A stretch of 10,823 nucleotides of DNA from an uncultured Flavobacterium sp. (GTDB lineage Bacteria > Bacteroidota > Bacteroidia > Flavobacteriales > Flavobacteriaceae), in NCBI GenBank assembly GCA_946479395.1, contig CAMLFV010000089.1:1-10823 (forward strand), read 5' to 3'. The notes beneath the pieces were generated by a model, which saw nothing but the letters and a program-made list of their open reading frames with translations, had not been told where the DNA came from and made no database searches. The translations under genes were made by a program, and so were the position numbers. Below, piece by piece: positions 1-5,766 of the stretch (position 1 is its first letter; each line of letters opens with the position of its first letter).

Positions 1-2
1 AC

Positions 3-971
3 GGTCAGTTTCATAATTTATCAAATACACCCGCTCTTTCAGAAGACACGAATTATTACAGTGTTATGAAAGAACTGCTGTTTTCTAAAATTGAACATAC
101 CAAACCTACTGACAGCATTCCTTGTGTGAACACGAATTTGTTAGAAAAAACCATTGAAGAAGATTTTATGGTTTGGTTTGGGCATTCGTCTTACTACATG
201 AAAATTGACGGGCAATCTTTTTTAATTGATCCTGTTTTAAGCAAAAATGCATCGCCTTTATATGGAACAAACACCGCCTTCGCTGGTGCTGATTTATTTA
301 CTTGTGAAGCACTGCCTAAAATTGATGTTTTGGTTTTAACGCACGATCATTACGATCATTTAGATTATTCGTCGTTTAAGAATATTAAAGATAAAGTAAG
401 CAAAATTATTTGTCCGTTGGGTGTGGGCGAACATTTAGAATATTGGGGATTTCCTAAAGAAAATATTACCGAATTAGATTGGTATGAAGATGCATATGTA
501 ACCGACTCTATAAAAATTACCGCAACACCGGCACGCCATTTTTCGGGCAGAAGCTTTAAACGAAATACCACTTTATGGGCATCGTACGTGTTGCAAACAA
601 AAAATCTGAAATTATATTTAGGTGGCGATAGTGGTTACGATACGCATTTTAAAGAAATTGCTACAAAATACGGTCCGTTTGATTTAGCAATTCTAGAAAA
701 CGGACAGTACGATAAAAAATGGAAATACATACACATGATGCCTGAAGAAGTTGTACAAGCAAGTAACGATTTACAGGCAAAAAGATTTTTTCCGGTGCAT
801 AGTTCTAAATTTAAACTGGCAAACCACCCGTGGAAAGAACCGTTACAACGTGTTAGTATTGCAAGTACAAAACAAACATCATCACAATTAATTACTCCTA
901 AAATTGGCGAAGTAATCTACTTAAACCAACAAGATCAGGTTTTTGAAAAATGGTGGGAACAGGTTAATTAA
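3..971 (+). CDS. MBL-fold metallo-hydrolase (UlaG/NAPE-PLD-like), 5' end outside window
   Basis: Seen: the frame is open from the left edge; the residues before the first ATG (position 66) read GQFHNLSNTPALSEDTNYY, which looks like real protein, so the gene is 5'-truncated by the window and 322 residues are visible. Numbering from that Met, the metal-binding signature HDHYDH is at 93-98, a further His is in ARHFSGR (158), Asp in GGDSGYD (188) and a C-terminal His in FPVHSS (245). An early GHSSYYMKIDG...LIDP block (39-56) is typical of the UlaG/NAPE-PLD branch of the metallo-beta-lactamase fold. Known: such enzymes bind two metal ions, usually zinc, and hydrolyse phosphodiester or ester bonds. 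Inferred: a hydrolase of unknown substrate. Relatives that I recall are roughly 360 residues with an N-terminal hydrophobic segment, so a signal or anchor may lie outside. No clear terminator follows. Family call is firm; substrate is not. Confidence 0.93.
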   Translation, partial: GQFHNLSNTPALSEDTNYYSVMKELLFSKIEHTKPTDSIPCVNTNLLEKTIEEDFMVWFGHSSYYMKIDGQSFLIDPVLSKNASPLYGTNTAFAGADLFTCEALPKIDVLVLTHDHYDHLDYSSFKNIKDKVSKIICPLGVGEHLEYWGFPKENITELDWYEDAYVTDSIKITATPARHFSGRSFKRNTTLWASYVLQTKNLKLYLGGDSGYDTHFKEIATKYGPFDLAILENGQYDKKWKYIHMMPEEVVQASNDLQAKRFFPVHSSKFKLANHPWKEPLQRVSIASTKQTSSQLITPKIGEVIYLNQQDQVFEKWWEQVN

Positions 972-1196
972 ATATAACCTATAATGCATTATAAAATTCC
1001 CAAAGATGCACAGATTTTTATATTACTTTTAGCAAATCATAAAAATGACTCCTCTTTAATGAATGCGTTGCATTCAAAATCTGTAAAAATTAATACATAG
1101 TATCATTAATTTGTAAAATTATATCTGTGGTAATAAAACAAATTAATGAATATCAATATTTTATATATTATTTGATAATATACTACGGGTTAATAT

Positions 1197-1225
1197 AGTA
1201 AAAAAGTCGCTTTTGAAGCGACTTT
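1197..1225 (-). terminator. Intrinsic terminator after the META lipoprotein gene
   Basis: A 10-bp perfect stem (1203-1212 with 1216-1225) closes a three-base loop. On the minus strand it is followed by a run of six T, and it begins two bases after the stop codon at 1228-1230. The plus-strand side has only a broken T run, so it mainly serves the minus-strand gene, though it could also stop readthrough from the hydrolase gene on the left. Confidence 0.85.
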
Positions 1226-1227
1226 AA

Positions 1228-1989
1228 TTAATCATACTGTTGAACCAGTTCCATTACTTTCTTTTCTCTTTCTAACAAAATCAAACGTGTTCCTTCTAAT
1301 TTATAATGGGTAACTTTTTCTAAAGCATCGGTAAAAACCTTTTCGTTTACACCGTCGCAAAACATTCTGGTTGAAGTAATATGGTTAAATTTCATAGTGT
1401 TTTGATACATTAACAACTGTCCATTGATTGCATTGCAAGCTGTGTTTCCTGAAAATACCGGCTGATTGATATCAATCTTAATAAAAGGTTTTTTGTACGG
1501 ATACAAATCGGTAGCTTTAATTTTTCCGAAATAAATTTTATCTAAATACCAGTTTCCATTTAAAGTTACCTTATGAAACTTCATTTCCCCGGTTTCAGAT
1601 TTTAAAATCAATACATTATTCTTCAATTCGTAAGATTTTACTTTTGTTAAATTACTTTTAAAATCTTCACTCTTCACTTTATTACAAGCCATCATGGTCG
1701 AAATAAAATCGGTAGGAAAACTAATTTCCTGATTTTTCTTTAAAACCGCTTTTCCGTTAATTCTGTTACAGCCATCGTATCCGTAAACCGTTAAATTTTC
1801 AGTACTTTCAAAAGTCAGCGTTGGCAATCCTTCTTTAAAATCCTTAGATAGATCCTTACTAAAACTCGCGCCGGCAAGCTCCCAGTTTCCGTTCAACAGC
1901 GTTTGATCTTCTTTAATTTCTTTCTTGGCAGCACACGAAACTATAAACGTAGCTGCGGTTAAAAGTAAAAATATCTTTTTCATATTCAT
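1228..1989 (-). CDS. Lipoprotein with two META (DUF306) domains
   Basis: Seen: 253 residues. A short signal peptide (MNMKKIFLLLTAATFIVSC) ends in a lipobox with Cys19 as the lipidation site. Two similar domains follow. The first (about 32-141) has LNGNWEL, the GCNRINGK turn (73-80) and TMMAC (98-102). The second (about 142-250) has LNGNWYL, TACNAING (183-190) and TRMFC (207-211). Each domain carries a Cys pair at equivalent positions (74/102 and 185/211), which could form a disulfide in the periplasm. Known: META domains occur in the E. coli heat-shock protein HslJ and in secreted stress proteins; molecular function is unclear. Inferred: an envelope lipoprotein, perhaps stress-related. Translation could start at Met1 or Met3; both leave the signal intact. 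It follows the ferredoxin gene by 50 bases, but a terminator hairpin fills that gap, so it may depend on readthrough or on a promoter I cannot see. Confidence 0.9.
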   Translation of the reverse strand: MNMKKIFLLLTAATFIVSCAAKKEIKEDQTLLNGNWELAGASFSKDLSKDFKEGLPTLTFESTENLTVYGYDGCNRINGKAVLKKNQEISFPTDFISTMMACNKVKSEDFKSNLTKVKSYELKNNVLILKSETGEMKFHKVTLNGNWYLDKIYFGKIKATDLYPYKKPFIKIDINQPVFSGNTACNAINGQLLMYQNTMKFNHITSTRMFCDGVNEKVFTDALEKVTHYKLEGTRLILLEREKKVMELVQQYD

Positions 1990-2000
1990 TTTAATTTTGA

Positions 2001-2037
2001 TAAAAATAAAAAAAGCTCCGCAAAACGCGAAGCTTTT
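2001..2037 (-). terminator. Intrinsic terminator after the ferredoxin gene
   Basis: On the minus strand a stem of 11 pairs (seven outer A/G/C/T pairs, one U-G wobble, three inner CGC/GCG pairs; arms inside 2011-2037) closes a GTTTT loop and runs into a T-rich tail at 2001-2010. It starts two bases after the ferredoxin stop codon and ends only 11 bases before the start codon of the META lipoprotein, so it separates the two genes at the RNA level. Confidence 0.88.
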
Positions 2038-2039
2038 AA

Positions 2040-2390
2040 CTATTCGTTATGTAAAAAAGCTTGTCGTTCTAATAGCACTTCTTCACTTTCCACATGATTA
2101 TCATCAGGAACACAACAATCAACCGGACAAACGGCTGCACATTGCGGCTCTTCGTGAAAACCTTTACATTCGGTACATTTTCCTGGAACAATGTAGTAAA
2201 TATCGTCAGAAATCGGTGTTTGTGCATCTTCGGCATCTACTTCCGATCCATCTGGCAAAATCACTTTTCCGCTTAATTTTGTACCGTCTTTCCAGCGCCA
2301 GTCATCGGCACCTTCATAAATTGCAGTATTTGGGCATTCTGGTTCGCACGCCCCGCAATTTATACATTCATCGGTTATTATAATTGCCAT
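2040..2390 (-). CDS. 2[4Fe-4S] ferredoxin of the Alvin/YfhL-like type
   Basis: Seen: 116 residues. The first cluster motif is C9-x2-C12-x2-C15-x3-C19-P. The second is C72-x2-C75-x8-C84-x3-C88-P, with the eight-residue insertion between its second and third Cys that marks the Allochromatium-type ferredoxins. A hydrophilic insert of about 45 residues (26-70) separates the two motifs, longer than in clostridial 2[4Fe-4S] ferredoxins. Two extra Cys (92, 93) follow the second motif. The C-terminus is acidic. Known: such proteins are soluble, low-potential one-electron carriers in the cytoplasm. The gene is divergent from the acyl-CoA reductase with 71 bases between start codons, sharing a promoter region, and carries its own terminator. 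Inferred: the redox partner is unknown; proximity suggests, but does not show, a link with the reductase. Start chosen at MAIIITDEC, the normal beginning of this family. Confidence 0.96.
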   Translation of the reverse strand: MAIIITDECINCGACEPECPNTAIYEGADDWRWKDGTKLSGKVILPDGSEVDAEDAQTPISDDIYYIVPGKCTECKGFHEEPQCAAVCPVDCCVPDDNHVESEEVLLERQAFLHNE

Positions 2391-2414
2391 AGCAAGGATT
2401 TTATTTAATTAATG

Positions 2415-2422
2415 TAACTTTG
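2415..2422 (+). promoter_or_regulatory. -7 element of a promoter for the acyl-CoA reductase gene
   Basis: TAACTTTG matches the Bacteroidota -7 consensus TAnnTTTG and would start transcription near 2427, about 35 bases before the start codon at 2462. I find no TTTG at the expected -33 position (around 2392-2396), so this promoter may be weaker than the opposing one or may need an activator. It shares the perfect palindrome TTTGTACAAA (2419-2428) with the opposing ferredoxin promoter. Confidence 0.55.
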
Positions 2423-2424
2423 TA

Positions 2425-2456
2425 CAAAAGTACTGCATAAACAATTTACAAACAAA
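2425..2456 (-). promoter_or_regulatory. Bacteroidota-type promoter for the ferredoxin gene
   Basis: On the minus strand a TTTG element (2453-2456) is followed after 20 bases by TACTTTTG (2425-2432), matching the Bacteroidota consensus TTTG - about 19 bases - TAnnTTTG. Transcription would begin near 2420, giving a leader of about 30 bases before the start codon at 2390. A second TTTG (2449-2452) gives a shorter 16-base spacer. Matched by eye only. Confidence 0.7.
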
Positions 2457-2461
2457 TCTAT

Positions 2462-3520
2462 ATGATTTTAGAAGATAAAAAACACGCATTTGTACAGTTA
2501 GGTGCATTTTTAAAACAGTTTACCCAACAACCTTACCAACAAAACCCGAGTGTATTGTTTAACGATTTGTTTTTTGAACCCTTTGTTTCGCTGATGAATC
2601 AATTGCACGAAAGCAACAGCTGGTTTAAACGCGAACAGTTAGAATTTGCATTTAAATCGTGGAGCGATGCTTTAACAAACGATAATTTAACCAAATGGTT
2701 GTCTGCATACAATTTAACCGAAGATAAATTAAAAACGATTGGTTTGATATTAGCAGGAAACATACCAATGGTTGGCTTTCACGATGTTTTATCGGTTTTA
2801 ATTTCGGGGAACAAGGCGTTGATTAAATTATCAAGCAACGATGAGTTGTTGATTCCCGTTTTGTTGAAATACCTCAGCACCGTTGAACCGCAATTTAAAT
2901 ATCGCTACGAAATCACAAAAGATAAATTGCAGCATTTTGATGCTGTGATTGCTACAGGAAGCGATAATACGGCGAGATATTTTGATTATTATTTTGGGAA
3001 ATATCCGAACATTATCCGTAAAAACCGAAATTCGGTTGCTGTTTTAAACGGCAGTGAATCTAAAGAGGATTTAATTGCTTTGGGCGAAGATATTTTTAGG
3101 TATTACGGTTTGGGTTGCAGAAATGTATCGAAGCTTTTTGTTCCGAAAGATTATAATTTCGACAACTTTTTTGAAGGAATGTTTGCTTACAAAGACATAA
3201 TCGATGATGATAAATACGCCAATAATTACGATTACAACAAAGCGGTTTTTTTAATGAGTAATTTTAATTTGTTAGACAACGGATTTTTGACTATTAAAGA
3301 AGATACGTCGTACACCTCGCCTATTTCATCGGTTTTTTATGAGTTTTATACTGATTTAAATGATGTTGAAGAAAGGTTAAAAACAGATACTGACAAGATT
3401 CAATGTATTGTTTCTAATAATTTAGTCGCTAACAGCTTACCCTTTGGATCTACCCAAAAGCCGGAATTATGGAATTATGCCGACACTGTTGATACAATGA
3501 AATTTTTGTTATCTTTATAA
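2462..3520 (+). CDS. Acyl-CoA reductase, LuxC-like
   Basis: Seen: 352 residues, soluble. Recognisable blocks are LAGNIPMVGFHD (98-108 region), the SGNKALIKLSSND segment (about 115-127), VIATGSDNTARYF (about 162-174), RKNRNSVAVL (186-195), YYGLGCRNVSKLFVP with the likely catalytic Cys219, and FGSTQKPELWNYAD near the C-terminus. These match the acyl-CoA reductase family (LuxC, PF05893), a branch of the aldehyde dehydrogenase superfamily. Known: LuxC forms a thioester on the Cys and reduces fatty acyl groups to aldehydes with NADPH. LuxC itself is about 480 residues; this shorter form is the one I recall as common in Flavobacteriia, where no luciferase is present. Inferred: reduces an unknown acyl-CoA or acyl-thioester. 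No luxA, B, D or E is nearby. It is divergent from a ferredoxin and 25 bases upstream of the DUF937-like gene, with which it probably forms an operon. Confidence 0.88.
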   Translation: MILEDKKHAFVQLGAFLKQFTQQPYQQNPSVLFNDLFFEPFVSLMNQLHESNSWFKREQLEFAFKSWSDALTNDNLTKWLSAYNLTEDKLKTIGLILAGNIPMVGFHDVLSVLISGNKALIKLSSNDELLIPVLLKYLSTVEPQFKYRYEITKDKLQHFDAVIATGSDNTARYFDYYFGKYPNIIRKNRNSVAVLNGSESKEDLIALGEDIFRYYGLGCRNVSKLFVPKDYNFDNFFEGMFAYKDIIDDDKYANNYDYNKAVFLMSNFNLLDNGFLTIKEDTSYTSPISSVFYEFYTDLNDVEERLKTDTDKIQCIVSNNLVANSLPFGSTQKPELWNYADTVDTMKFLLSL

Positions 3521-3545
3521 AATAAATTTAAATTTTTAGAAAAAA

Positions 3546-4055
3546 ATGATAGATCAAATTCAGCAGATTGTAAATCAGCTAACAGAGAAAGAAGTAGTGG
3601 GCAACAACAACATTTCTAACAATTTGGCAGGCGATGTAGCTAAAGAAACAGGTAGTTCTTTAATGGAAGGATTGCAGAATGCGGTTTCGGGTGGTAACAT
3701 GAGCGAATTAATGAATATGTTTGGCGGTAGCGATGCAAACTCGTTAACAAGCAACCCAATTGTAAAAAACATTATTGAATCGTTAACATCTAAATTAGGT
3801 GCTAATGTTGGTTTAGATGCGGGCACATCGGGCAGTTTTGCAAGCAGCATTATCCCACAAATTTTAAGCATGGTTATGGGCAAAGCTAAAAGTGGCGATT
3901 TCAATATTACCGATATTTTAGGATCGTTAACTGGTGGAAACGCAACTTCAATGTTAGACCAAAACGGTGATGGTAAATTAGGTATCGACGATGCTATAAG
4001 CGCAGTTAAAAACGGTAATCTTGGCGATCTTTTAGGTGGATTTTTTAAGAAGTAA
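3546..4055 (+). CDS. DUF937/YidB-like protein with an EF-hand-like loop
   Basis: Seen: 169 residues, no signal peptide and no membrane helix. The chain is rich in Gly, Ser, Asn and Asp, with helical stretches separated by Gly-rich turns (SGGN, FGGSD, LTGGN, LLGGFF). Residues 138-149 read DQNGDGKLGIDD, a good match to a calcium-binding EF-hand or dockerin loop (D138, N140, D142 and position 12 as Asp149 instead of the usual Glu). The C-terminus GDLLGGFFKK is typical of DUF937 and YidB-like proteins. Known: the family has no established function. Inferred: possibly a calcium-responsive cytoplasmic protein. It starts 25 bases after the acyl-CoA reductase and is followed by a strong terminator, so the two are probably cotranscribed. 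Family assignment is by overall look, not by a search. Confidence 0.75.
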   Translation: MIDQIQQIVNQLTEKEVVGNNNISNNLAGDVAKETGSSLMEGLQNAVSGGNMSELMNMFGGSDANSLTSNPIVKNIIESLTSKLGANVGLDAGTSGSFASSIIPQILSMVMGKAKSGDFNITDILGSLTGGNATSMLDQNGDGKLGIDDAISAVKNGNLGDLLGGFFKK

Positions 4056-4121
4056 CATTCTTTAGATAAAAGAGAATAGATGAAAGAGGAAAGAATTCCA
4101 TTTTTTATCTACATTTATACT

Positions 4122-4156
4122 AAAAGCCCAACGTAATGCTGGGCTTTTGTTTTTAC
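4122..4156 (+). terminator. Intrinsic terminator after the DUF937-like gene
   Basis: A nine-base perfect stem AAAAGCCCA / TGGGCTTTT (4122-4130 with 4140-4148) with a nine-base loop is followed by GTTTTTACT. It ends the acyl-CoA reductase/DUF937 transcript. On the opposite strand the T run is poor, so it is mainly one-directional. Confidence 0.88.
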
Positions 4157-4161
4157 TATTA

Positions 4162-4194
4162 AACTCTGCCAAAGTTTGAAACTTTGGCAGAGTT
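4162..4194. repeat. Long perfect hairpin, possible dispersed intergenic repeat
   Basis: A 14-bp perfect stem (4162-4175 with 4181-4194) closes a five-base TTGAA loop; two further pairs could form inside. The arms contain CTCTGCCAAAGT and ACTTTGGCAGAG. It sits 13 bases after the previous terminator stem, between convergent genes. Neither side has a good T run, so it is not a classic terminator, although it could stabilise or help end the MFS transcript from the right. Its shape resembles palindromic intergenic repeats known in many bacteria; I have a weak recollection of similar sequences in Flavobacteriia. Confidence 0.75.
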
Positions 4195-4254
4195 ATTTAA
4201 AATTGTAATAACTATATTTTAGATTGTATCAAATATACATTTTTAAAATTTTTC

Positions 4255-5649
4255 TTACCCTGACATTTTCTCTCCATCGCCTTTTTTAAGTTTTGTAAAG
4301 GTTAAGCTTGATAATGCTGTTAAAATCGCCAATGTTATTAAGGTTAAATGAAAAGCGGTTACTAAATCACCGTGGTAAAAATCCATTTTGTCTTTATAGA
4401 AAGCTAAAACCAATGCAGCAATAGATATTCCGAAACTTATTGATAGTTGCTGCATTATTGCCAATAAACTGTTTCCACCACTTGCCTGATCGTCGTTTAA
4501 ATCGGCTAATGAAATGGTGTTCATCGCCGTCATTTGTATCGATGTAAATGCTCCGTAAGCAATCATTAGTAAAATATAATACATTAGCGGTGTATCTTTT
4601 TGCATAAAACTAAAAACAAAGATAATTACCGCTAAAAACAAAGTGTTGCTTATTAAAATGTTTCGATAACCGAAATACTTTACCAAACGAACGATCCATG
4701 GTTTTATGGCAATAGTCGTTAATGCCGATGGTAACAGCATCATGCCTGCTTTTGATGCCGAAAATCCAAAACCTACCTGCATCATCAAAGGTAACAGAAA
4801 CGGCAACCCGCTTATACCAAAACGGGTTATTAAACTACCCAACAAGCCAATTCGAAGTGTTCTAATTTTAAAAAGATTTAAATCGATAATTGGTTTCGGT
4901 GTTTTTTTGAAATGTCTGTAATACAGCACAAATAATAAAACTGCTGCTGCAACCAACCCCAAAACCAAAGAATAATGATTGATACCTACACTGCTTACTT
5001 CTAACGCAAAGGTTACCAAAACCAATGCGGTGCTGAAATAAATCAAGCCTAAAATATCGAATTTACCAACGGTATTTTTAAAGTTCGGCATAATTTTAAA
5101 TGCTAGAATAATTCCTAAAATACCCACGGGCAGATTTACTAAAAAGATCCAATGCCAGGAAAAATTATCAGATAAAAATCCGCCTAAACTCGGTCCAACA
5201 ACCAATCCTAACAATCCCGGAATGGTTATGTAGTTCATTATTTTCAGCAATTGATTTCTTGGATACTGATATAAAATCGCCAATCGGGCAATAGGTACCA
5301 TCATAGATCCGCCAATAGCCTGAAGAATGCGTGATAAATTTAGTGTAAGTAAATCGACAGATATCGCACAAAAGAAAGATCCCAATGTAAACAAAAACAC
5401 CGCAAACATAAACATGCGTTTGGTTCCAAATTTATCCGAAAGCCAACCCGAAAGTGGTATAAACAACGCCAGCGTAAGCGTATAACTCACAATTACCGAC
5501 TGCATTTCTAACGGCGAATAATTCATATCGGCAGCAATGCTTGGTAACGATGTGTTAAGTATGGTACCGTCTAACGACTGCATAAACATGGCTACGGCAG
5601 CAACCAGTGGCAAGTATTTTTCGTAAGGCGATGAATTTTCTTTTATCAT
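4255..5649 (-). CDS. MFS multidrug efflux transporter, DHA2 (14-helix) family, MdtD-like
   Basis: Seen: 464 residues, about 14 predicted hydrophobic segments starting at residue 12. Motif D1 appears as LDGTILNTSLPSIA (26-39), motif A as SGWLSDKFGTKRM (67-79), motif B as RILQAIGGSMM (107-117) and the antiporter motif C as LLGLVVGPSLGG (146-157), followed by WHWIFLVNLPVG (165-176). Together these are diagnostic of proton-coupled drug exporters of the EmrB/QacA (DHA2) group; the length fits E. coli MdtD. Inferred: inner-membrane proton antiporter exporting a toxic compound; substrate unknown. No membrane-fusion protein (EmrA-like) or outer-membrane channel and no adjacent TetR/MarR regulator lies next to it, so it probably works alone. 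It follows the vWA gene on the same strand but a terminator hairpin separates them. I see no TAnnTTTG element in the 44 bases between that hairpin and the start. Confidence 0.93.
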   Translation of the reverse strand: MIKENSSPYEKYLPLVAAVAMFMQSLDGTILNTSLPSIAADMNYSPLEMQSVIVSYTLTLALFIPLSGWLSDKFGTKRMFMFAVFLFTLGSFFCAISVDLLTLNLSRILQAIGGSMMVPIARLAILYQYPRNQLLKIMNYITIPGLLGLVVGPSLGGFLSDNFSWHWIFLVNLPVGILGIILAFKIMPNFKNTVGKFDILGLIYFSTALVLVTFALEVSSVGINHYSLVLGLVAAAVLLFVLYYRHFKKTPKPIIDLNLFKIRTLRIGLLGSLITRFGISGLPFLLPLMMQVGFGFSASKAGMMLLPSALTTIAIKPWIVRLVKYFGYRNILISNTLFLAVIIFVFSFMQKDTPLMYYILLMIAYGAFTSIQMTAMNTISLADLNDDQASGGNSLLAIMQQLSISFGISIAALVLAFYKDKMDFYHGDLVTAFHLTLITLAILTALSSLTFTKLKKGDGEKMSG

Positions 5650-5683
5650 CCTAACATATATATATTGTGAGAGATTTATTTTA

Positions 5684-5723
5684 TTGAAAAATAAAACAGA
5701 ACGAAAAGAATTCCGTTCTGTTT
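5684..5723 (-). terminator. Intrinsic terminator after the sigma/vWA operon
   Basis: A 10-bp perfect stem (5694-5703 with 5714-5723, arms AAACAGAACG and its complement) with a ten-base loop is followed on the minus strand by TTTTATTTTTC. It lies 43 bases after the stop codon of the 894-residue vWA gene and about 45 bases before the MFS start, ending the sigma/vWA transcript. Confidence 0.85.
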
Positions 5724-5766
5724 ATAAGATATAAAGTTACTAAATATTATTCTAAATGCTTACATA

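Noticed and set aside
984..1100. 38-codon open frame starting 12 bases after the MBL hydrolase stop.
   Set aside because: Too short, crosses small palindromes, resembles nothing I know, and has no terminator or conserved signal after it.
1925..2383. Long open frame on the plus strand across the ferredoxin gene and the start of the META lipoprotein gene.
   Set aside because: Entirely antisense to two well-supported genes; the translation is low-quality, with many His/Arg/Leu and no recognisable domain.
5650..5766. A separate promoter for the MFS gene.
   Set aside because: No TAnnTTTG or TTTG pair at suitable spacing was found; the AT-rich run alone is not enough.
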